Assembly (NCBI RefSeq): GCF_900107755.1
Contig: NZ_FNQR01000011.1
Span: 1 to 64,000, forward strand
Length of the DNA stretch: 64,000 nucleotides
Source of the DNA: Thalassobacillus cyri
GTDB taxonomy: Bacteria > Bacillota > Bacilli > Bacillales > Halobacillaceae
Direction: 5' to 3'
The stretch's first letter is position 1, and each line of letters begins with the position of its first letter. Shown here in pieces: positions 20,367 to 31,263 of the stretch. A program made the translations under genes and the position numbers. Under the pieces are notes generated by a model. It was not told the origin of the DNA. It was given only the letters and a program-made list of their open reading frames with translations, and did not search any database.

Positions 20367-21911
20367 CAGTTTTTGAAGGAAAGGAATCTGTTTCAGTTCA
20401 TCTTTGGTAAGAAATCGTAATAGGAATAAAAGGATGATATACAGACAAGTCAAAGTTATACTGATGATGGCAAATTGGAAAACTTCACCGACGTTGTAAG
20501 CTAACAAAGCCTTTAATTCAGAGCCGATCCACCAGGTCACTCCGATCAATACTACCATTTTGGCAAGGTCGCCAAAGGGAATTCGAAAACTAATGGACTG
20601 CATAAGAGCAGCTAGATGTAAAAAGGTTACCACTAATACACCTACCACGATAGAAATAGCCACGCCCCGGATGCCGAAGGCGGGTTGGGCGGCTAGTCCC
20701 ACCATCACCCCGAATTTTACTACGGCTCCGATTAAACTATTCCACATGGCTGGCTTAGCCAAGTCCAATGCCTGTAAAGCAGCTTGCAGTGGCGCCTGTA
20801 TATAGAGGAGCAAGAAGAATGGGGCCATCAATGCTAGCATATAGGCAGCATTGCTCGTCCCATACATCAGTTGGAGGATGGTCGCAGCGAAGCTGGTCAA
20901 TAAGATAGTTGCAAGTCCTCCAGAAGCGAATGAAAGACGTAGGGATTGATGTATCCGGTAGTGAATCAGTTTAGTTTTATTCTTTGCACCCGCTTCACTG
21001 ATAGAAGGTATTAAAGCTACAGATAAAGAATGAGTGATGAATGTAGGCAACATTAATAGTGGAAGAACATAACCTGCCAGCTCCCCGTATTGTTTGGTAG
21101 CAAGAGCAGTCTGAACCCCTGCTAAAGCCAGGCTTTGCGCTACTAAGATAGGTTCCAGAAAAAATGAGAATGATCCAATTAGTCTGCTGCCCGTGGTCGG
21201 TATCGCGATAGACAACAATTCTTGCATTGTTTTACCACCGGATTGGAGATAGGATAAGAATTTTTTTCTTACTTTGAAACGCTTTTTTATTGAAAACATT
21301 CGAAGCATGAAAAACAGAGATGCCAACTCTCCAAGGATAACAGATGCCATTGCCCCTGCTGCAGCATACTCTATCCCATATGGCAGCAAAAGGTTGGTGA
21401 AGAAAGCCACAGACAGTATTCTGACAATTTGTTCGATGACCATGGAATAAGCTTGTGGTTTCATATTTTGTCTTCCCTGAAAATAACCTCGGAGAACGGA
21501 GGAAATAGCAATGATAGGAACGATAGGACTGATGACAAGTAAAGGAACGACTGTTCGGGAGTCTGTAAGTAAATGATTGGCTACCCAAGGGGCTAATAGA
21601 ATCATCAAAACGGTGAATATAATGCTCAACACCCCAGTGATAGAAAGGGATACTACAAGGATACGTTTGATCTTATTCAAATCACCGGCCGCTTCAGCCT
21701 CTGCTACACGCTTTGAAATAGCCACAGGCAGACCGAACTGTGTGAGTGTAATCGCCAGGAATAAGGTGGGCAACGCCATCATATATAAGCCGACCCCTTC
21801 TTCCCCCATTACCCGTGCCACTACAATGCGATTAATAAAACCTAAAAAACGGGTGATCATTCCCGCAACTATTAAAATCAGGGTCCCTTGTAAAAATGTT
21901 TGCTTGGTCAT
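20358..21911 (-). CDS. spoVB: Stage V sporulation protein B, MATE/MurJ-like flippase
   Basis: Polytopic lipid flippase family protein needed for spore cortex formation, probably moving lipid-linked peptidoglycan precursor across the outer forespore membrane. The 517-aa product starts MTKQTFLQGTLILIVAGMITRFLGFINRI, with many hydrophobic segments and the polysaccharide-synthesis fold throughout. I place the start at 21911 by alignment with family N-termini; an in-frame extension to 21992 has no support. It is divergent from comN as in B. subtilis. Confidence 0.92.
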   Translation of the reverse strand: MTKQTFLQGTLILIVAGMITRFLGFINRIVVARVMGEEGVGLYMMALPTLFLAITLTQFGLPVAISKRVAEAEAAGDLNKIKRILVVSLSITGVLSIIFTVLMILLAPWVANHLLTDSRTVVPLLVISPIVPIIAISSVLRGYFQGRQNMKPQAYSMVIEQIVRILSVAFFTNLLLPYGIEYAAAGAMASVILGELASLFFMLRMFSIKKRFKVRKKFLSYLQSGGKTMQELLSIAIPTTGSRLIGSFSFFLEPILVAQSLALAGVQTALATKQYGELAGYVLPLLMLPTFITHSLSVALIPSISEAGAKNKTKLIHYRIHQSLRLSFASGGLATILLTSFAATILQLMYGTSNAAYMLALMAPFFLLLYIQAPLQAALQALDLAKPAMWNSLIGAVVKFGVMVGLAAQPAFGIRGVAISIVVGVLVVTFLHLAALMQSISFRIPFGDLAKMVVLIGVTWWIGSELKALLAYNVGEVFQFAIISITLTCLYIILLFLLRFLTKDELKQIPFLQKLIK

Positions 21912-22035
21912 AGAATAACGACCTGCCTTCTCAAAGTGATTAAATTCATATACAATGAATGTATATGCGAAAGAGGTGTCCAAGCATGACATTATTTATA
22001 TGGGAGTGGCCCATAAGCTTGGGGGAGGCGAGAAG

Positions 22036-22341
22036 ATGGTTGCAAAAACTACCATAATGTGGAAATCTGAAATATTTGCTGTATTGGAAAGTAAAGCAAT
22101 AGAATTTCAGTTGATGGGTTATGCTGGCTCCACCCCAGAAAATATCTGGAAGTGTATGACGGACAAAGTCTGGAAAGGCAACCCGGAGAAACGTCTATAT
22201 GAAGTCGTCCAGGATATATTTCATTTGAACACTGCCTTATACATAAGTTATCTGACCGTTCAGGCTTACCAGGATGATGACTTGGATATGTCTATTTCAG
22301 CACTGGTGAAGCACGAAAAGACTTCCACTGTCCACGAGTGA
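22036..22341 (+). CDS. comN: Post-transcriptional regulator ComN
   Basis: A 101-aa protein of the YrzD/ComN family, which in B. subtilis promotes expression and localisation of comE mRNA. Visible landmarks are ESKAIEFQLMGY, NIWKCMTDKVWKG and RLYEVVQDIFHLNTALYISYLTVQAY. I choose ATG 22036, preceded by GGGAGGCGAG, rather than the longer frame that begins at 21955. Divergent from spoVB and upstream of secDF, the conserved position. Confidence 0.88.
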   Translation: MVAKTTIMWKSEIFAVLESKAIEFQLMGYAGSTPENIWKCMTDKVWKGNPEKRLYEVVQDIFHLNTALYISYLTVQAYQDDDLDMSISALVKHEKTSTVHE

Positions 22342-22356
22342 AAGCCAGACCTTTTA

Positions 22357-22386
22357 TTGACATACACCTGAAAAGGTTTTTATAAT
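22357..22386 (+). promoter_or_regulatory. Strong sigma-A promoter for secDF
   Basis: TTGACA at 22357-22362 and TATAAT at 22381-22386 with an 18-base spacer. Transcription would begin about 175 bases before secDF, giving a long leader. Confidence 0.85.
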
Positions 22387-22427
22387 AGTTCTATTGGAAA
22401 ATTTCAGTAATCTATTCAATTGGTACG

Positions 22428-22563
22428 AGGAAAGGCCTGACAACTGACAAGACTTTCCATGATGATAAGGCTGTCCTGGTACCCTATTTACGTCTGTTTA
22501 CATAAAATTATTTGTTTCGATTGGATATCAGCGTGCGATGGTAAGATAAAGGAGGAGCAATAG
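22428..22563 (+). promoter_or_regulatory. Structured secDF leader with a 34-codon upstream ORF
   Basis: GGTACGAGGA (about 22421-22431) can pair with TCCTGGTACC (22474-22483) with one mismatch, enclosing a second AAGGCCTGAC/AAGGCTGTC region. An ORF from ATG 22459 (MMIRLSWYPIYVC...) to TAG 22561-22563 ends three bases before the secDF ATG and contains its SD. No good SD precedes this small ORF, so translation is unproven. Confidence 0.4.
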
Positions 22564-22566
22564 AAT

Positions 22567-24843
22567 ATGGTTAAAAGAGGCCGTATCGTAGCCTTTTTTC
22601 TTGTTATTTTGATACTAGCAGGAACAATTGGTACCACGATCACAGGAATAACGAAAGACATCAAGCTTGGACTTGATTTGCAAGGCGGATTTGAAATCTT
22701 ATACGAAGTAGAGCCCCTGAATGAGGGTCAGGAAGTGAACGAGAAGGTATTAGAATCCACAGTGCGCTCCCTGGAAGAGCGTGTCAATGTCCTGGGTATC
22801 AGTGAAACAAACATAGACATAGAGGAACCTAATCGTATTCGGGTACAGCTTGCCGGTGTAGAAGATCAATCAGAAGCACGTGAATTGTTGTCCACAACTG
22901 CCCAATTATCCTTCCGGGATGCAGAGGATAACGAATACATGAATGGATCTGATCTGGTGGAGGGGAGCGCAGCTCAGTCCTTTTCACAAACTAACTCTCC
23001 GATTGTCACACTTCAAGTGAAGGATCCGAACAAATTTTATGAGGTTTCTAAAGAAATCAGTAGTATTCAAGAAGATCCAAGCACCCCTTATCCTGATGAT
23101 GTCATGGTCATTTGGATGGATTATGATAAAGAGACATCTTTTGCTGAAGAGTTTGGAAAAGAAGATCCACAGTATATTTCAGCACCTGGCTTCTCTAACG
23201 GACCGATCCGTAGCAAAAACATTCAAATAACTGGAGATTTTACGGTTGAAGAAGCAAAGCGCCTGGCTGATATTCTAAATGCTGGTTCTCTGCCGGTAAA
23301 CCTGGAAGAAATGTACTCTACATCTGTAGGTGCCCAATTCGGGGAGCAGGCCATGAGTAAGACTATTTATGCTGGGTTTATCGGAATTGCAATCATCTTT
23401 TTATACATGATGATTTATTATCGTTTTCCTGGGGTTATTGCTACAATTACGCTGAGTGTGTATATCTACCTTATTCTTTTGGTTTTTGAATGGATGAATG
23501 GTGTCTTGACCTTACCAGGGATAGCAGCCTTGATTCTGGGGGTTGGTATGGCGGTCGATGCCAATATCATAACTTACGAACGAATCAAGGAAGAATTGAA
23601 GTCCGGTAAGTCAGTTTTAGCTTCTTTCCGGGCAGGTAATCAGCATTCCTTATCTACGATTTTTGATGCGAATATTACGACGTTAATTGCTGCTATTGTG
23701 CTATTCACCTTTGGTACTAGTTCGGTCAAAGGGTTCGCAACAATGTTGATTGTCAGTATCCTGGTCAGCTTTGTAACTGCTGTCTATGGCAGTCGTCTAT
23801 TCTTAGGCCTATGGGTGAAAAGCCGCCTTCTTGATAAGCGGCCGGGCTGGTTCGGAGTGAAGAATGAGGAAATCGTTAATATAGAAGATGGAGAAGAAGT
23901 AGAAGCCACTTTCTTTAAACGAAAAATCGACTTCGTCGGTATGCGTAAACGTTTCTTTACCCTTTCTATCATATTGATAGTAGCAGGGATTTTATCGCTG
24001 GCACTCATGCGCTTGAATTTAGGCATCGACTTTACCAGTGGTTCTCGTGTTTCTATTTTGTCTGATGGTAATATTACTTCTGAGCAAGTGGAAGAAACGT
24101 TTGAGCAAGAATTTGATGTAACACCTAAAAAAGTGGTGCTTTCCGGAGATAATAGGGAAATCGCTGATGTGCGGTTTGACAGTGTTTTAGGAAAAGATAA
24201 AATCGCTGAAATCAAATCCTACTATAATGAGGAATATGGTAATGAACCAAATGTAAGTACAGTCTCACCGATAGTAGGTCAGGAGCTTGCTAAGAATGCA
24301 GCTCTTGCTGTACTTTATGCATCAATCGGAATAATTATATATGTAACGATACGATTTGAGATTTACTTTGCGTTGACAGCAATCATTGCATTGCTGCACG
24401 ATGCCTTTTTCATTCTTGCATTGTTCAGTATCACCAGATTAGAATTCGATATTACGATTATTGCAGCGATATTGACAATTGTCGGTTATTCCGTCAATGA
24501 CACGATTGTTACGTTTGATCGGATCAGGGAAAATGTCAAGCGGGAAAAACGAGTCAAGACATTCTCCCAGCTTGCGAAGATCGTTAATAAGAGTTTAATG
24601 CAAACAATGGCAAGAAGTATCAATACAGTCCTTACAGTAGTATTCGCAGCGCTTATGTTATTGTTATTCGGAGCAACCTCCATTACTAACTTCGCGTTTG
24701 CATTAGTAGTTGGGCTGATCGCTGGTACGTACTCTTCCTTATTCATTGCTGCTCAATTATGGCTGGTATTGCGTGGAAGAAACATCAAAGAAAAACCACT
24801 TAGTTTCGTGAAAAAGAAAAAATCAGGCGGTCCTCAAGTTTAA
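22567..24843 (+). CDS. secDF: Protein translocase subunit SecDF (fused)
   Basis: Proton-driven partner of SecYEG that pulls proteins across the membrane; SecD and SecF are fused, as in B. subtilis. The 758-aa protein has GLDLQGGFEILYEV early in SecD, large extracellular P1 region, and RND-type membrane segments such as GIAALILGVGMAVDANIITYERIKEE; the SecF half shows LGIDFTSGSR and TIVGYSVNDTIVTFDRIREN. Twelve membrane segments are expected. SD AAAGGAGGAG precedes ATG 22567. Confidence 0.97.
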   Translation: MVKRGRIVAFFLVILILAGTIGTTITGITKDIKLGLDLQGGFEILYEVEPLNEGQEVNEKVLESTVRSLEERVNVLGISETNIDIEEPNRIRVQLAGVEDQSEARELLSTTAQLSFRDAEDNEYMNGSDLVEGSAAQSFSQTNSPIVTLQVKDPNKFYEVSKEISSIQEDPSTPYPDDVMVIWMDYDKETSFAEEFGKEDPQYISAPGFSNGPIRSKNIQITGDFTVEEAKRLADILNAGSLPVNLEEMYSTSVGAQFGEQAMSKTIYAGFIGIAIIFLYMMIYYRFPGVIATITLSVYIYLILLVFEWMNGVLTLPGIAALILGVGMAVDANIITYERIKEELKSGKSVLASFRAGNQHSLSTIFDANITTLIAAIVLFTFGTSSVKGFATMLIVSILVSFVTAVYGSRLFLGLWVKSRLLDKRPGWFGVKNEEIVNIEDGEEVEATFFKRKIDFVGMRKRFFTLSIILIVAGILSLALMRLNLGIDFTSGSRVSILSDGNITSEQVEETFEQEFDVTPKKVVLSGDNREIADVRFDSVLGKDKIAEIKSYYNEEYGNEPNVSTVSPIVGQELAKNAALAVLYASIGIIIYVTIRFEIYFALTAIIALLHDAFFILALFSITRLEFDITIIAAILTIVGYSVNDTIVTFDRIRENVKREKRVKTFSQLAKIVNKSLMQTMARSINTVLTVVFAALMLLLFGATSITNFAFALVVGLIAGTYSSLFIAAQLWLVLRGRNIKEKPLSFVKKKKSGGPQV

Positions 24844-24862
24844 TAAGGATGCTGGAAGGAAA

Positions 24863-24911
24863 GAGGCTGTCCTATAGTCTGTAATAGACTAAATGGGTCA
24901 GTCTTTTTTTT
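24863..24911 (+). terminator. Terminator after secDF, same hairpin family as after pheA
   Basis: GAGGCTGTCC and TATAGTCT fold back on AGACTA and GGGTCAGTC around GTAAT, then eight T. The core GTCTGTAATAGAC (24877-24889) equals that at 7917-7929. Confidence 0.85.
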
Positions 24912-25172
24912 GTGTTCATATCAAGAAGTAATGTTCTGTGGAAAAAAGGACAGTCCGGGAGCTCCCAGCGGTTTTTTCGTGAGGAAGTGATGAAATAAAG
25001 AAAGGTTGATTCAGCCAGGGCATCCCGTTCGTGGGAAATCGAGCGATGATCCTACCCATAGGCACATAAGTTTACAATAAATATGGCTTTTTCTATCGAA
25101 TACGTTTGTGGAAAATAGATTAAGGTAATAAATAGAGTAAAGTACTTTTATCACCGCGAAAGGAGGAGTAAT
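24912..25172 (+). other. Gene-free interval with unidentified hairpins
   Basis: I find no ORF of note. Sequence near 24950-24990 contains GGGAGCTCCC, a perfect 10-base palindrome. Bases 25013-25065 hold GGGCATCCC, TCCCGTTCGTGGGA and ATCGAGCGAT, each self-complementary. A weak promoter, TTTACA near 25071 with a TATCGA-like -10, may serve the next gene. I do not recognise an RNA family. Confidence 0.35.
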
Positions 25173-25514
25173 ATGAAGGGACAATATTATTGGATTTTAG
25201 CACTTATATTTGCGTTATTGATTGCGGTGTTTGCAGTAATCAATGTGGATCCAGTAGAAGTTAATTATTTATTCGGCACTGGGGAAGCACCATTGATTCT
25301 TGTTATTTTAATTTCCGTGCTTATGGGTGGGATTGTAACTGCGGCTCTTGGCGCAGTTCGAGTATACCGGCTGCAACGCGAAGTTAAAAACCTTCGAAGC
25401 AAACAGGGAAATAAGGAATCACGAGACGCATCCGATATTAAAAAAAACAGGGATAAACCGGCAGAACGTATCCGGACAGACACCGCTGATACCTCAGACC
25501 ATTCCTCTGAATAA
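25173..25514 (+). CDS. LapA domain (DUF1049) membrane protein, YrvD-like
   Basis: A 113-aa protein with two membrane segments (YYWILALIFALLIAVFAVINVDPVEVNYLFG and PLILVILISVLMGGIVTAALGAV) joined by the LapA-domain motif, then a basic and polar C-terminal tail rich in Lys, Arg, Asp. Role unknown; in Gram-negatives LapA/B act in envelope regulation. Position before recJ matches B. subtilis yrvD. SD AAAGGAGGAG precedes ATG 25173. Confidence 0.85.
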   Translation: MKGQYYWILALIFALLIAVFAVINVDPVEVNYLFGTGEAPLILVILISVLMGGIVTAALGAVRVYRLQREVKNLRSKQGNKESRDASDIKKNRDKPAERIRTDTADTSDHSSE

Positions 25515-25580
25515 AATATCTTTCAGTTATTTGCTACCCCTGATTCCCTCTAGTATAATAAGTGGGTCAGGGGTGAACGT

Positions 25581-27923
25581 ATGTTAAAAAGTAAAATGAA
25601 ATGGAACTTTACATATAACGATATTGTGGATACCGAAGTGTTTTTAGAAGAACTGGGAATCTCACCGCTTACAAGAAAATTATTGTGGCAAAGAAATATC
25701 ACGGAGCCCGAAATGGCCAAACGTTTTCTGTTCCCTTCATTGGATCACTTACATGATCCATTCCTAATGGAAGGAATGATAGAAGCGACAGAACGCATTC
25801 GGCTTGCTATCGAGCGAAAAGAAAATATTTTAGTGTTCGGGGATTACGATGCTGATGGTGTCAGCGCGACGTCTGTCATGGTAGAAGCCTTGCGTGAAGC
25901 AGGTGCTGCATGTGACTTTTATATTCCCAACCGGTTCACCGAAGGATACGGACCAAATGAAGCAGCATTCCGTAATGCGAAGGACAAAGGGTTTGATGTC
26001 ATCATTACTGTCGATACCGGAATTGCTGCAGTACACGAAGCGGATGTTGCCAAAGAGCTTGGAATCGATCTCATCATAACCGATCATCATGAAGTGCAGG
26101 ACCAATTACCAGATGCCTATACAATCATTCATCCTAAAGCCTCCGCTTCTTATCCTTTTCAGGAGCTTGCAGGTGTAGGGGTGGCTTTTAAATTTGCGCA
26201 GGCTCTCCTGGGCAGACTGCCGCAAGAACTGTTAGATCTTGTGGTAATTGGAACCATTGCTGACCTTGTTCCGCTTCAGGATGAAAATCGGGTGCTTGCG
26301 TCTTTTGGGCTGCAAGCTATCTCCCAATCGAAGCGACCTGGCATTCAGGCATTAAAAAAAATGTGTGGAATCGAAGGTGACCTCACCGAAGAAACGATCG
26401 GTTTCATGATCGGACCGAGAATCAATGCGGTAGGACGTCTGCAAGATGCATCTCCAGCTGTTGAAATGCTGCTGACCGAAGATTATGAGCAAGCGGAAGA
26501 CTTGGCAAAATTGATTGATCAATTGAATAAAGAACGACAGAAGATTGTTTCAGATATAGCAGATGAAGCTGAAAAAATGCTGGAAGGCGATGAATCAGGG
26601 GATAATGCTTCTGTCATAGTCGTGGCTAAAATCGGCTGGAATCCAGGTGTGCTAGGGATAGTCGCTTCTAAACTGGTTGGCCGTTTCGATCGCCCGGCGA
26701 TTGTACTTGGAATTGATGAAGAAACAGGCGAAGCTAAAGGATCAGCCAGGAGTATTGATGCTTTTGATTTATTTGTCAATTGCATGAAGGTCAGACCGTT
26801 ATTCAAACATTTCGGTGGACATGCTCAGGCTGCCGGAATGACCTTGAAAGTAGATAATATTGATGAATTACGGCATGAATTGAATCGATTAGCAGATGAA
26901 CAGTTGACACCGAATGATTTTACTCAAAGCGTTGATGTGGAAAATACTATAGATATTGCTGAGTTATCGTTACAACAAATTGAAGAAATCGCAAAGCTGA
27001 GTCCGTTTGGAATGGGAAACCCTAAGCCGCTTTTTCATATCGATCATGCTCCAAAGGAAATTAGGCAAATCGGGAGCAAACAGAATCATCTGAAATTCCA
27101 ATTTCACAAGTCTGGTACCCAGCTCGATGGTATTGCTTTTGGGATGGGGGATTTATATAGTGATATTTCCCCGTATTCTAATGTGGAAGCAATTGGGGAA
27201 TTAGGCATCAATGAATGGAATGGCCGTAAAAAATTGCAAATCATGATCAAAGACCTCCGTATTGCTGAATGGCAGTTGTTTGACTACAGGGGTTCTAAAT
27301 ATATCGAAAAAAAACTTTCCGGAAGCAATCTTAATGATCATGTCGCCCTTTCTTTTGATGGGGTCAGCCAAGCACCATTAAATCTGAACGTATTGGATAA
27401 GCATTCGATTATGTACTCCGAAGAAGGACAGGTTTCAGGTCTTGTCCTTTTGGACTTGCCATCCAAATTAGAGGAGTTAGGTGAAATAATAGAAGCTGTC
27501 CAGCCGAGGAAAATTTATGCTTGCTATCGTATTGACGACAGCACATTCTTCAATAAACTCCCGACTCGAGAAGATTTCAAATGGTTTTATGGAATGCTCA
27601 TGAAACATAAGTCATTGGATATGAAATACGGAGCATCCAAGCTCGCCTCTTATAAAGGATGGGATAAGGATACATTGGAATTCATCTCGCAGGTGTTTTT
27701 TGAGTTGGATTTTGTTAAAATAGAGAATGGACTGATTTCACTCCATCCTTCCCCTTCAAAGAAGGATTTGAATGATTCGGATACGTATCAGTTAAAACAA
27801 CGGAGATTACAAGTCGAAAAGAAACTTTACTATTCCAATTATCAAGAACTGAAATCATGGTTCGATCAATATATGGAGCAACTGGACTTGGCCGTTAAGG
27901 AGGAAGTAACACATGGATTATAA
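25581..27923 (+). CDS. recJ: Single-stranded-DNA-specific exonuclease RecJ
   Basis: A 5'-3' single-strand exonuclease in recombinational repair and mismatch repair. DHH phosphoesterase motifs are clear: [28 protein letters not shown], and the DHHA1 motif FGGHAQAAG; an OB fold follows, and a long C-terminal extension (residues about 570-780) typical of Bacillus RecJ. At 780 aa the length is normal. SD AGGGGTGAAC precedes ATG 25581. The end overlaps apt by 11 bases. Confidence 0.96.
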   Translation: MLKSKMKWNFTYNDIVDTEVFLEELGISPLTRKLLWQRNITEPEMAKRFLFPSLDHLHDPFLMEGMIEATERIRLAIERKENILVFGDYDADGVSATSVMVEALREAGAACDFYIPNRFTEGYGPNEAAFRNAKDKGFDVIITVDTGIAAVHEADVAKELGIDLIITDHHEVQDQLPDAYTIIHPKASASYPFQELAGVGVAFKFAQALLGRLPQELLDLVVIGTIADLVPLQDENRVLASFGLQAISQSKRPGIQALKKMCGIEGDLTEETIGFMIGPRINAVGRLQDASPAVEMLLTEDYEQAEDLAKLIDQLNKERQKIVSDIADEAEKMLEGDESGDNASVIVVAKIGWNPGVLGIVASKLVGRFDRPAIVLGIDEETGEAKGSARSIDAFDLFVNCMKVRPLFKHFGGHAQAAGMTLKVDNIDELRHELNRLADEQLTPNDFTQSVDVENTIDIAELSLQQIEEIAKLSPFGMGNPKPLFHIDHAPKEIRQIGSKQNHLKFQFHKSGTQLDGIAFGMGDLYSDISPYSNVEAIGELGINEWNGRKKLQIMIKDLRIAEWQLFDYRGSKYIEKKLSGSNLNDHVALSFDGVSQAPLNLNVLDKHSIMYSEEGQVSGLVLLDLPSKLEELGEIIEAVQPRKIYACYRIDDSTFFNKLPTREDFKWFYGMLMKHKSLDMKYGASKLASYKGWDKDTLEFISQVFFELDFVKIENGLISLHPSPSKKDLNDSDTYQLKQRRLQVEKKLYYSNYQELKSWFDQYMEQLDLAVKEEVTHGL

Positions 27924-28425
27924 ACAACATATCGCTATAGTAGAAGATTGGCCAAAAGAGGGAGTACGATTCAAGGACATCACACCTTTAATGGATAATG
28001 GCAAGGCCTTCAAATCTGCTATCGATGAAATCGTAGAGTATGCTAAATCATTAAATATCGATTTGATAGTCGGTCCTGAAGCCCGCGGCTTTATCGTAGG
28101 CTGTCCTGTTTCTTACGCATTGGAGGTGGGGTTTGCCCCCGTGCGTAAAGAAGGGAAATTACCAAGAGAAACGATTAAAGTTGATTACGGTTTAGAATAC
28201 GGCAAAAATGTACTTACGCTGCACAAAGATGCAATTAAGCCTGGTCAGAGAGTTCTGATTACCGACGACTTATTAGCTACCGGTGGAACGATTGAAGCAA
28301 CCATCAAACTGGTTGAAGAACTAGGTGGTGTCGTTGCAGGCTGTGCTTTCCTAATTGAATTGACCTATTTGCACGGAAGAGATAAGCTTGAAGGACACGA
28401 TGTGTTGACATTGATGCAATACTAA
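27913..28425 (+). CDS. apt: Adenine phosphoribosyltransferase
   Basis: Salvages adenine to AMP with PRPP (170 aa). Motifs: [19 protein letters not shown], the flexible loop [20 protein letters not shown], and the PRPP-binding stretch [19 protein letters not shown] 27913 lies within recJ with SD AAGGAGGAAG, so the genes are translationally coupled. relA follows on its own promoter. Confidence 0.97.
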   Translation: MDYKQHIAIVEDWPKEGVRFKDITPLMDNGKAFKSAIDEIVEYAKSLNIDLIVGPEARGFIVGCPVSYALEVGFAPVRKEGKLPRETIKVDYGLEYGKNVLTLHKDAIKPGQRVLITDDLLATGGTIEATIKLVEELGGVVAGCAFLIELTYLHGRDKLEGHDVLTLMQY

Positions 28426-28433
28426 AGTTATTG

Positions 28434-28462
28434 GAGTGCCCTCCCATGGGTACTCTTTGTTT
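28434..28462 (+). terminator. Terminator after apt
   Basis: GAGTGCCC pairs with GGGTACTC (one G-U) over a short loop, then TTTGTTT. Confidence 0.7.
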
Positions 28463-28479
28463 ATAATTATATTTTTTTC

Positions 28480-28508
28480 TTTACATTTATCAGTCTTTTT
28501 TTGATAAT
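28480..28508 (+). promoter_or_regulatory. Promoter for relA-dtd
   Basis: TTTACA at 28480-28485 and GATAAT at 28503-28508, spacer 17, about 56 bases before the relA start. Confidence 0.65.
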
Positions 28509-28564
28509 GAGATACAACCAATAATTATATTTTAACAAGTATGTATAGAAACCAAGGTGATTAG

Positions 28565-30766
28565 ATGTCGAAAGACAAAATTTTAAGCGCAGAAGAAGTG
28601 ATTGAAGAAGCAAGCCGGTATTTGACGAAAGAAGATGCCGGTTTTATTCGACGCGCTTATGAATTTGCGGAGCAGGCACATAAGGATCAATTTCGTAAGT
28701 CTGGAGAACCATATATCATCCATCCTATTCAAGTTGCAGGGATTCTTGTCAACCTGGAAATGGACCCAGAGACCATTGCTGGTGGCTTTCTGCATGATGT
28801 CGTAGAAGATACCGATGTTTCTATCGAAGAAATAGAGGAGACTTTCAACAGGGAAGTAGCTATGCTGGTGGATGGCGTTACCAAGCTTGGTAAGATCAAG
28901 TATAAATCCAAAGAGGCACAACAAGCAGAAAATCACCGGAAAATGTTTGTTGCTATGGCGAAAGATATTCGAGTGATCCTGATCAAGTTGGCTGATCGAC
29001 TCCACAATATGCGGACGTTGAAGCATCTTCCTCCCGAAAAACAGCGGAGAATTTCTAATGAAACGTTGGAGATTTTCGCTCCACTTGCTCATAGGCTTGG
29101 TATTTCAACAATCAAGTGGGAGCTCGAGGACACCGCGCTGCGTTACTTGAATCCTCAGCAATATTATCGCATTGTGCATTTGATGAAACAAAAGCGGAAC
29201 GAACGGGAATTCTATATAGAAGATGTCATGAAAGAGATAGAAGACCGGATGGAAGAAGTGAATATCAAGGCGGATATTTCCGGACGTCCGAAGCATCTCT
29301 ACAGTATTTATCGTAAGATGGTGCTGCAAAACAAACAGTTCAATGAAATTTATGATCTTCTTGCTGTTAGGGTAATAGTCGATAGCATTAAAGACTGCTA
29401 TGCTGTCCTTGGCATCATTCACACCTGCTGGAAGCCTATGCCAGGCAGGTTCAAAGATTATATTGCCATGCCGAAGCCAAACTTATATCAATCTCTCCAT
29501 ACAACGGTGATAGGACCAAAAGGTGATCCACTTGAAGTGCAGATCCGTACTCAAGAGATGCATGAAATAGCTGAATATGGGATTGCAGCTCATTGGGCCT
29601 ATAAAGAAGGCGGCCAATTCAACCAGACAAAACAATCGTTCGAAGAAAAATTGACCTGGTTCCGTGAGATTTTGGAATGGCAAAATGAAACCCACGATGC
29701 AGAGGAATTCATGGAATCCTTAAAGGTCGATCTATTTTCTGACATGGTGTATGTCTTTACGCCAAAGGGCGATGTCATTGAACTTCCGTCCGGTTCTGTC
29801 CCGGTAGATTTTGCATACCGAATCCATACTGAAGTAGGAAATCATACGATTGGTGCAAAAATTAATGGAAAAATGGAGCCCCTTGATTATGAGTTGAAGA
29901 CAGGCGACATTGTAGAAATGATGACCTCCAAGCATTCGTATGGCCCTTCAAAAGATTGGATAAAGTTGGCCCAAACCTCCCAGGCTAAGAGTAAAATTAA
30001 ACAATTTTTTAAAAAGCAGCGTCGCGAGGAAAATATTCTTAAAGGGAAAGAACTTGTCGAAAAAGAGATCAAGAATATGGATTTGTCTCCTAAGGAGGTT
30101 CTTACCCAGGAAAATCTCGATCGTGTTGCTGAAAAATTCAATTTCAGTAACGAAGAGGATATGTTCGCTGCAGTCGGCTATCAGGGAATTACAGCTGCTC
30201 AAATTGCCACCCGTTTGACTGAAAAAATAAGACGACAGAAAGAACAAGAACAGAATCTGGAAGAGACACTGGAAGAAGTTAAGAATGAAGTGAAAGCAAA
30301 ACCATCGGGTAAGCGGGATTCCGGTGTCAGGGTGAAAGGTGTCGACAACCTGCTTGTACGACTGTCTAAGTGCTGCAACCCGGTTCCAGGCGATGATATT
30401 GTTGGGTATATTACAAAAGGACGAGGCGTTTCTGTACATCGTGCAGATTGTCCGAATGTCCAAACAGAAGATGCTCAAAGCCGTTTACTTCCAGTAGAGT
30501 GGGAAGGCAGTGTCTCTGATTCGAAGCAGTATCATGTAGACTTGGAGATATCCGGATATGATAGGCGTGGCCTGGTCAATGAAGTTTTGCAGGCCGTTAA
30601 TGAAACGAAAACAAACATTACAGCCGTGTCAGGTAAGTCGGATCGTAATAAAATGGCTACCATCAATATCACAATTTTAATCCAGAATATCAACCATTTA
30701 AGAAAAATAGTAGATCGTATTAAACAAATACCAGAAGTATATACCGTAAGAAGAATGATGCAATAA
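28565..30766 (+). CDS. relA: Bifunctional (p)ppGpp synthetase/hydrolase Rel
   Basis: Central stringent-response enzyme (733 aa). HD hydrolase domain with [13 protein letters not shown], then the synthetase domain with [22 protein letters not shown] domain near [20 protein letters not shown], a conserved Cys-containing segment [27 protein letters not shown], and a C-terminal ACT domain. HD residues are intact, so hydrolysis should be retained. SD CCAAGGTGATT precedes the ATG at 28565. Order apt-relA-dtd is as in B. subtilis. Confidence 0.97.
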   Translation: MSKDKILSAEEVIEEASRYLTKEDAGFIRRAYEFAEQAHKDQFRKSGEPYIIHPIQVAGILVNLEMDPETIAGGFLHDVVEDTDVSIEEIEETFNREVAMLVDGVTKLGKIKYKSKEAQQAENHRKMFVAMAKDIRVILIKLADRLHNMRTLKHLPPEKQRRISNETLEIFAPLAHRLGISTIKWELEDTALRYLNPQQYYRIVHLMKQKRNEREFYIEDVMKEIEDRMEEVNIKADISGRPKHLYSIYRKMVLQNKQFNEIYDLLAVRVIVDSIKDCYAVLGIIHTCWKPMPGRFKDYIAMPKPNLYQSLHTTVIGPKGDPLEVQIRTQEMHEIAEYGIAAHWAYKEGGQFNQTKQSFEEKLTWFREILEWQNETHDAEEFMESLKVDLFSDMVYVFTPKGDVIELPSGSVPVDFAYRIHTEVGNHTIGAKINGKMEPLDYELKTGDIVEMMTSKHSYGPSKDWIKLAQTSQAKSKIKQFFKKQRREENILKGKELVEKEIKNMDLSPKEVLTQENLDRVAEKFNFSNEEDMFAAVGYQGITAAQIATRLTEKIRRQKEQEQNLEETLEEVKNEVKAKPSGKRDSGVRVKGVDNLLVRLSKCCNPVPGDDIVGYITKGRGVSVHRADCPNVQTEDAQSRLLPVEWEGSVSDSKQYHVDLEISGYDRRGLVNEVLQAVNETKTNITAVSGKSDRNKMATINITILIQNINHLRKIVDRIKQIPEVYTVRRMMQ

Positions 30767-30780
30767 GGGGATTCGTTAAT

Positions 30781-31227
30781 ATGAGAGCAGTCATCCAACG
30801 TGCCAAAAATGCCTCAGTCACTGTAGAAGGTGAGACTACAGGTGCGATTGATTCCGGTCTGGTGGTGTTGTTAGGAGTCACCCACGAAGATACAGTAGAC
30901 GATGCTAAATATCTGGCTAATAAGATCATTAATGTACGTATCTTTGAAGATGACCAGGAAAAAATGAACTTAAGTTTGAAGGATGTACAAGGAAAGGTAC
31001 TGTCCATCTCCCAGTTCACCCTCTATGGCGATTGTCGCAAAGGGCGCCGGCCTAACTTCATGTCAGCCGCAAAGCCCGACAGGGCACGGGAACTGTACGA
31101 AGTTTTCAATAGCCTGGTAAAAGAAGAAGGTGTCCCTGTGGAAACAGGAGCATTTGGCGAAATGATGGACGTTCAATTGAATAATGTAGGACCGGTTACA
31201 CTAATCATAGATAGTAAAGATAAATGA
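30781..31227 (+). CDS. dtd: D-aminoacyl-tRNA deacylase
   Basis: Removes D-amino acids (and mischarged glycine) from tRNA. 148 aa, starting [18 protein letters not shown], with the two active-site motifs SQFTLYGD and the Gly-cis-Pro motif in [23 protein letters not shown] precedes ATG 30781, 14 bases after relA; the two are likely one operon. Confidence 0.97.
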   Translation: MRAVIQRAKNASVTVEGETTGAIDSGLVVLLGVTHEDTVDDAKYLANKIINVRIFEDDQEKMNLSLKDVQGKVLSISQFTLYGDCRKGRRPNFMSAAKPDRARELYEVFNSLVKEEGVPVETGAFGEMMDVQLNNVGPVTLIIDSKDK

Positions 31228-31230
31228 CAA

Positions 31231-31260
31231 AAAGGATGGCCATAAAGGCCATCCTTTTTA
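31231..31260. terminator. Terminator between dtd and the convergent amidase gene
   Basis: AAAGGATGGCC pairs with GGCCATCCTTT over ataaa, followed by TTTA; the A-rich left arm makes it usable from the minus strand too. Confidence 0.85.
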
Positions 31261-31263
31261 CTA

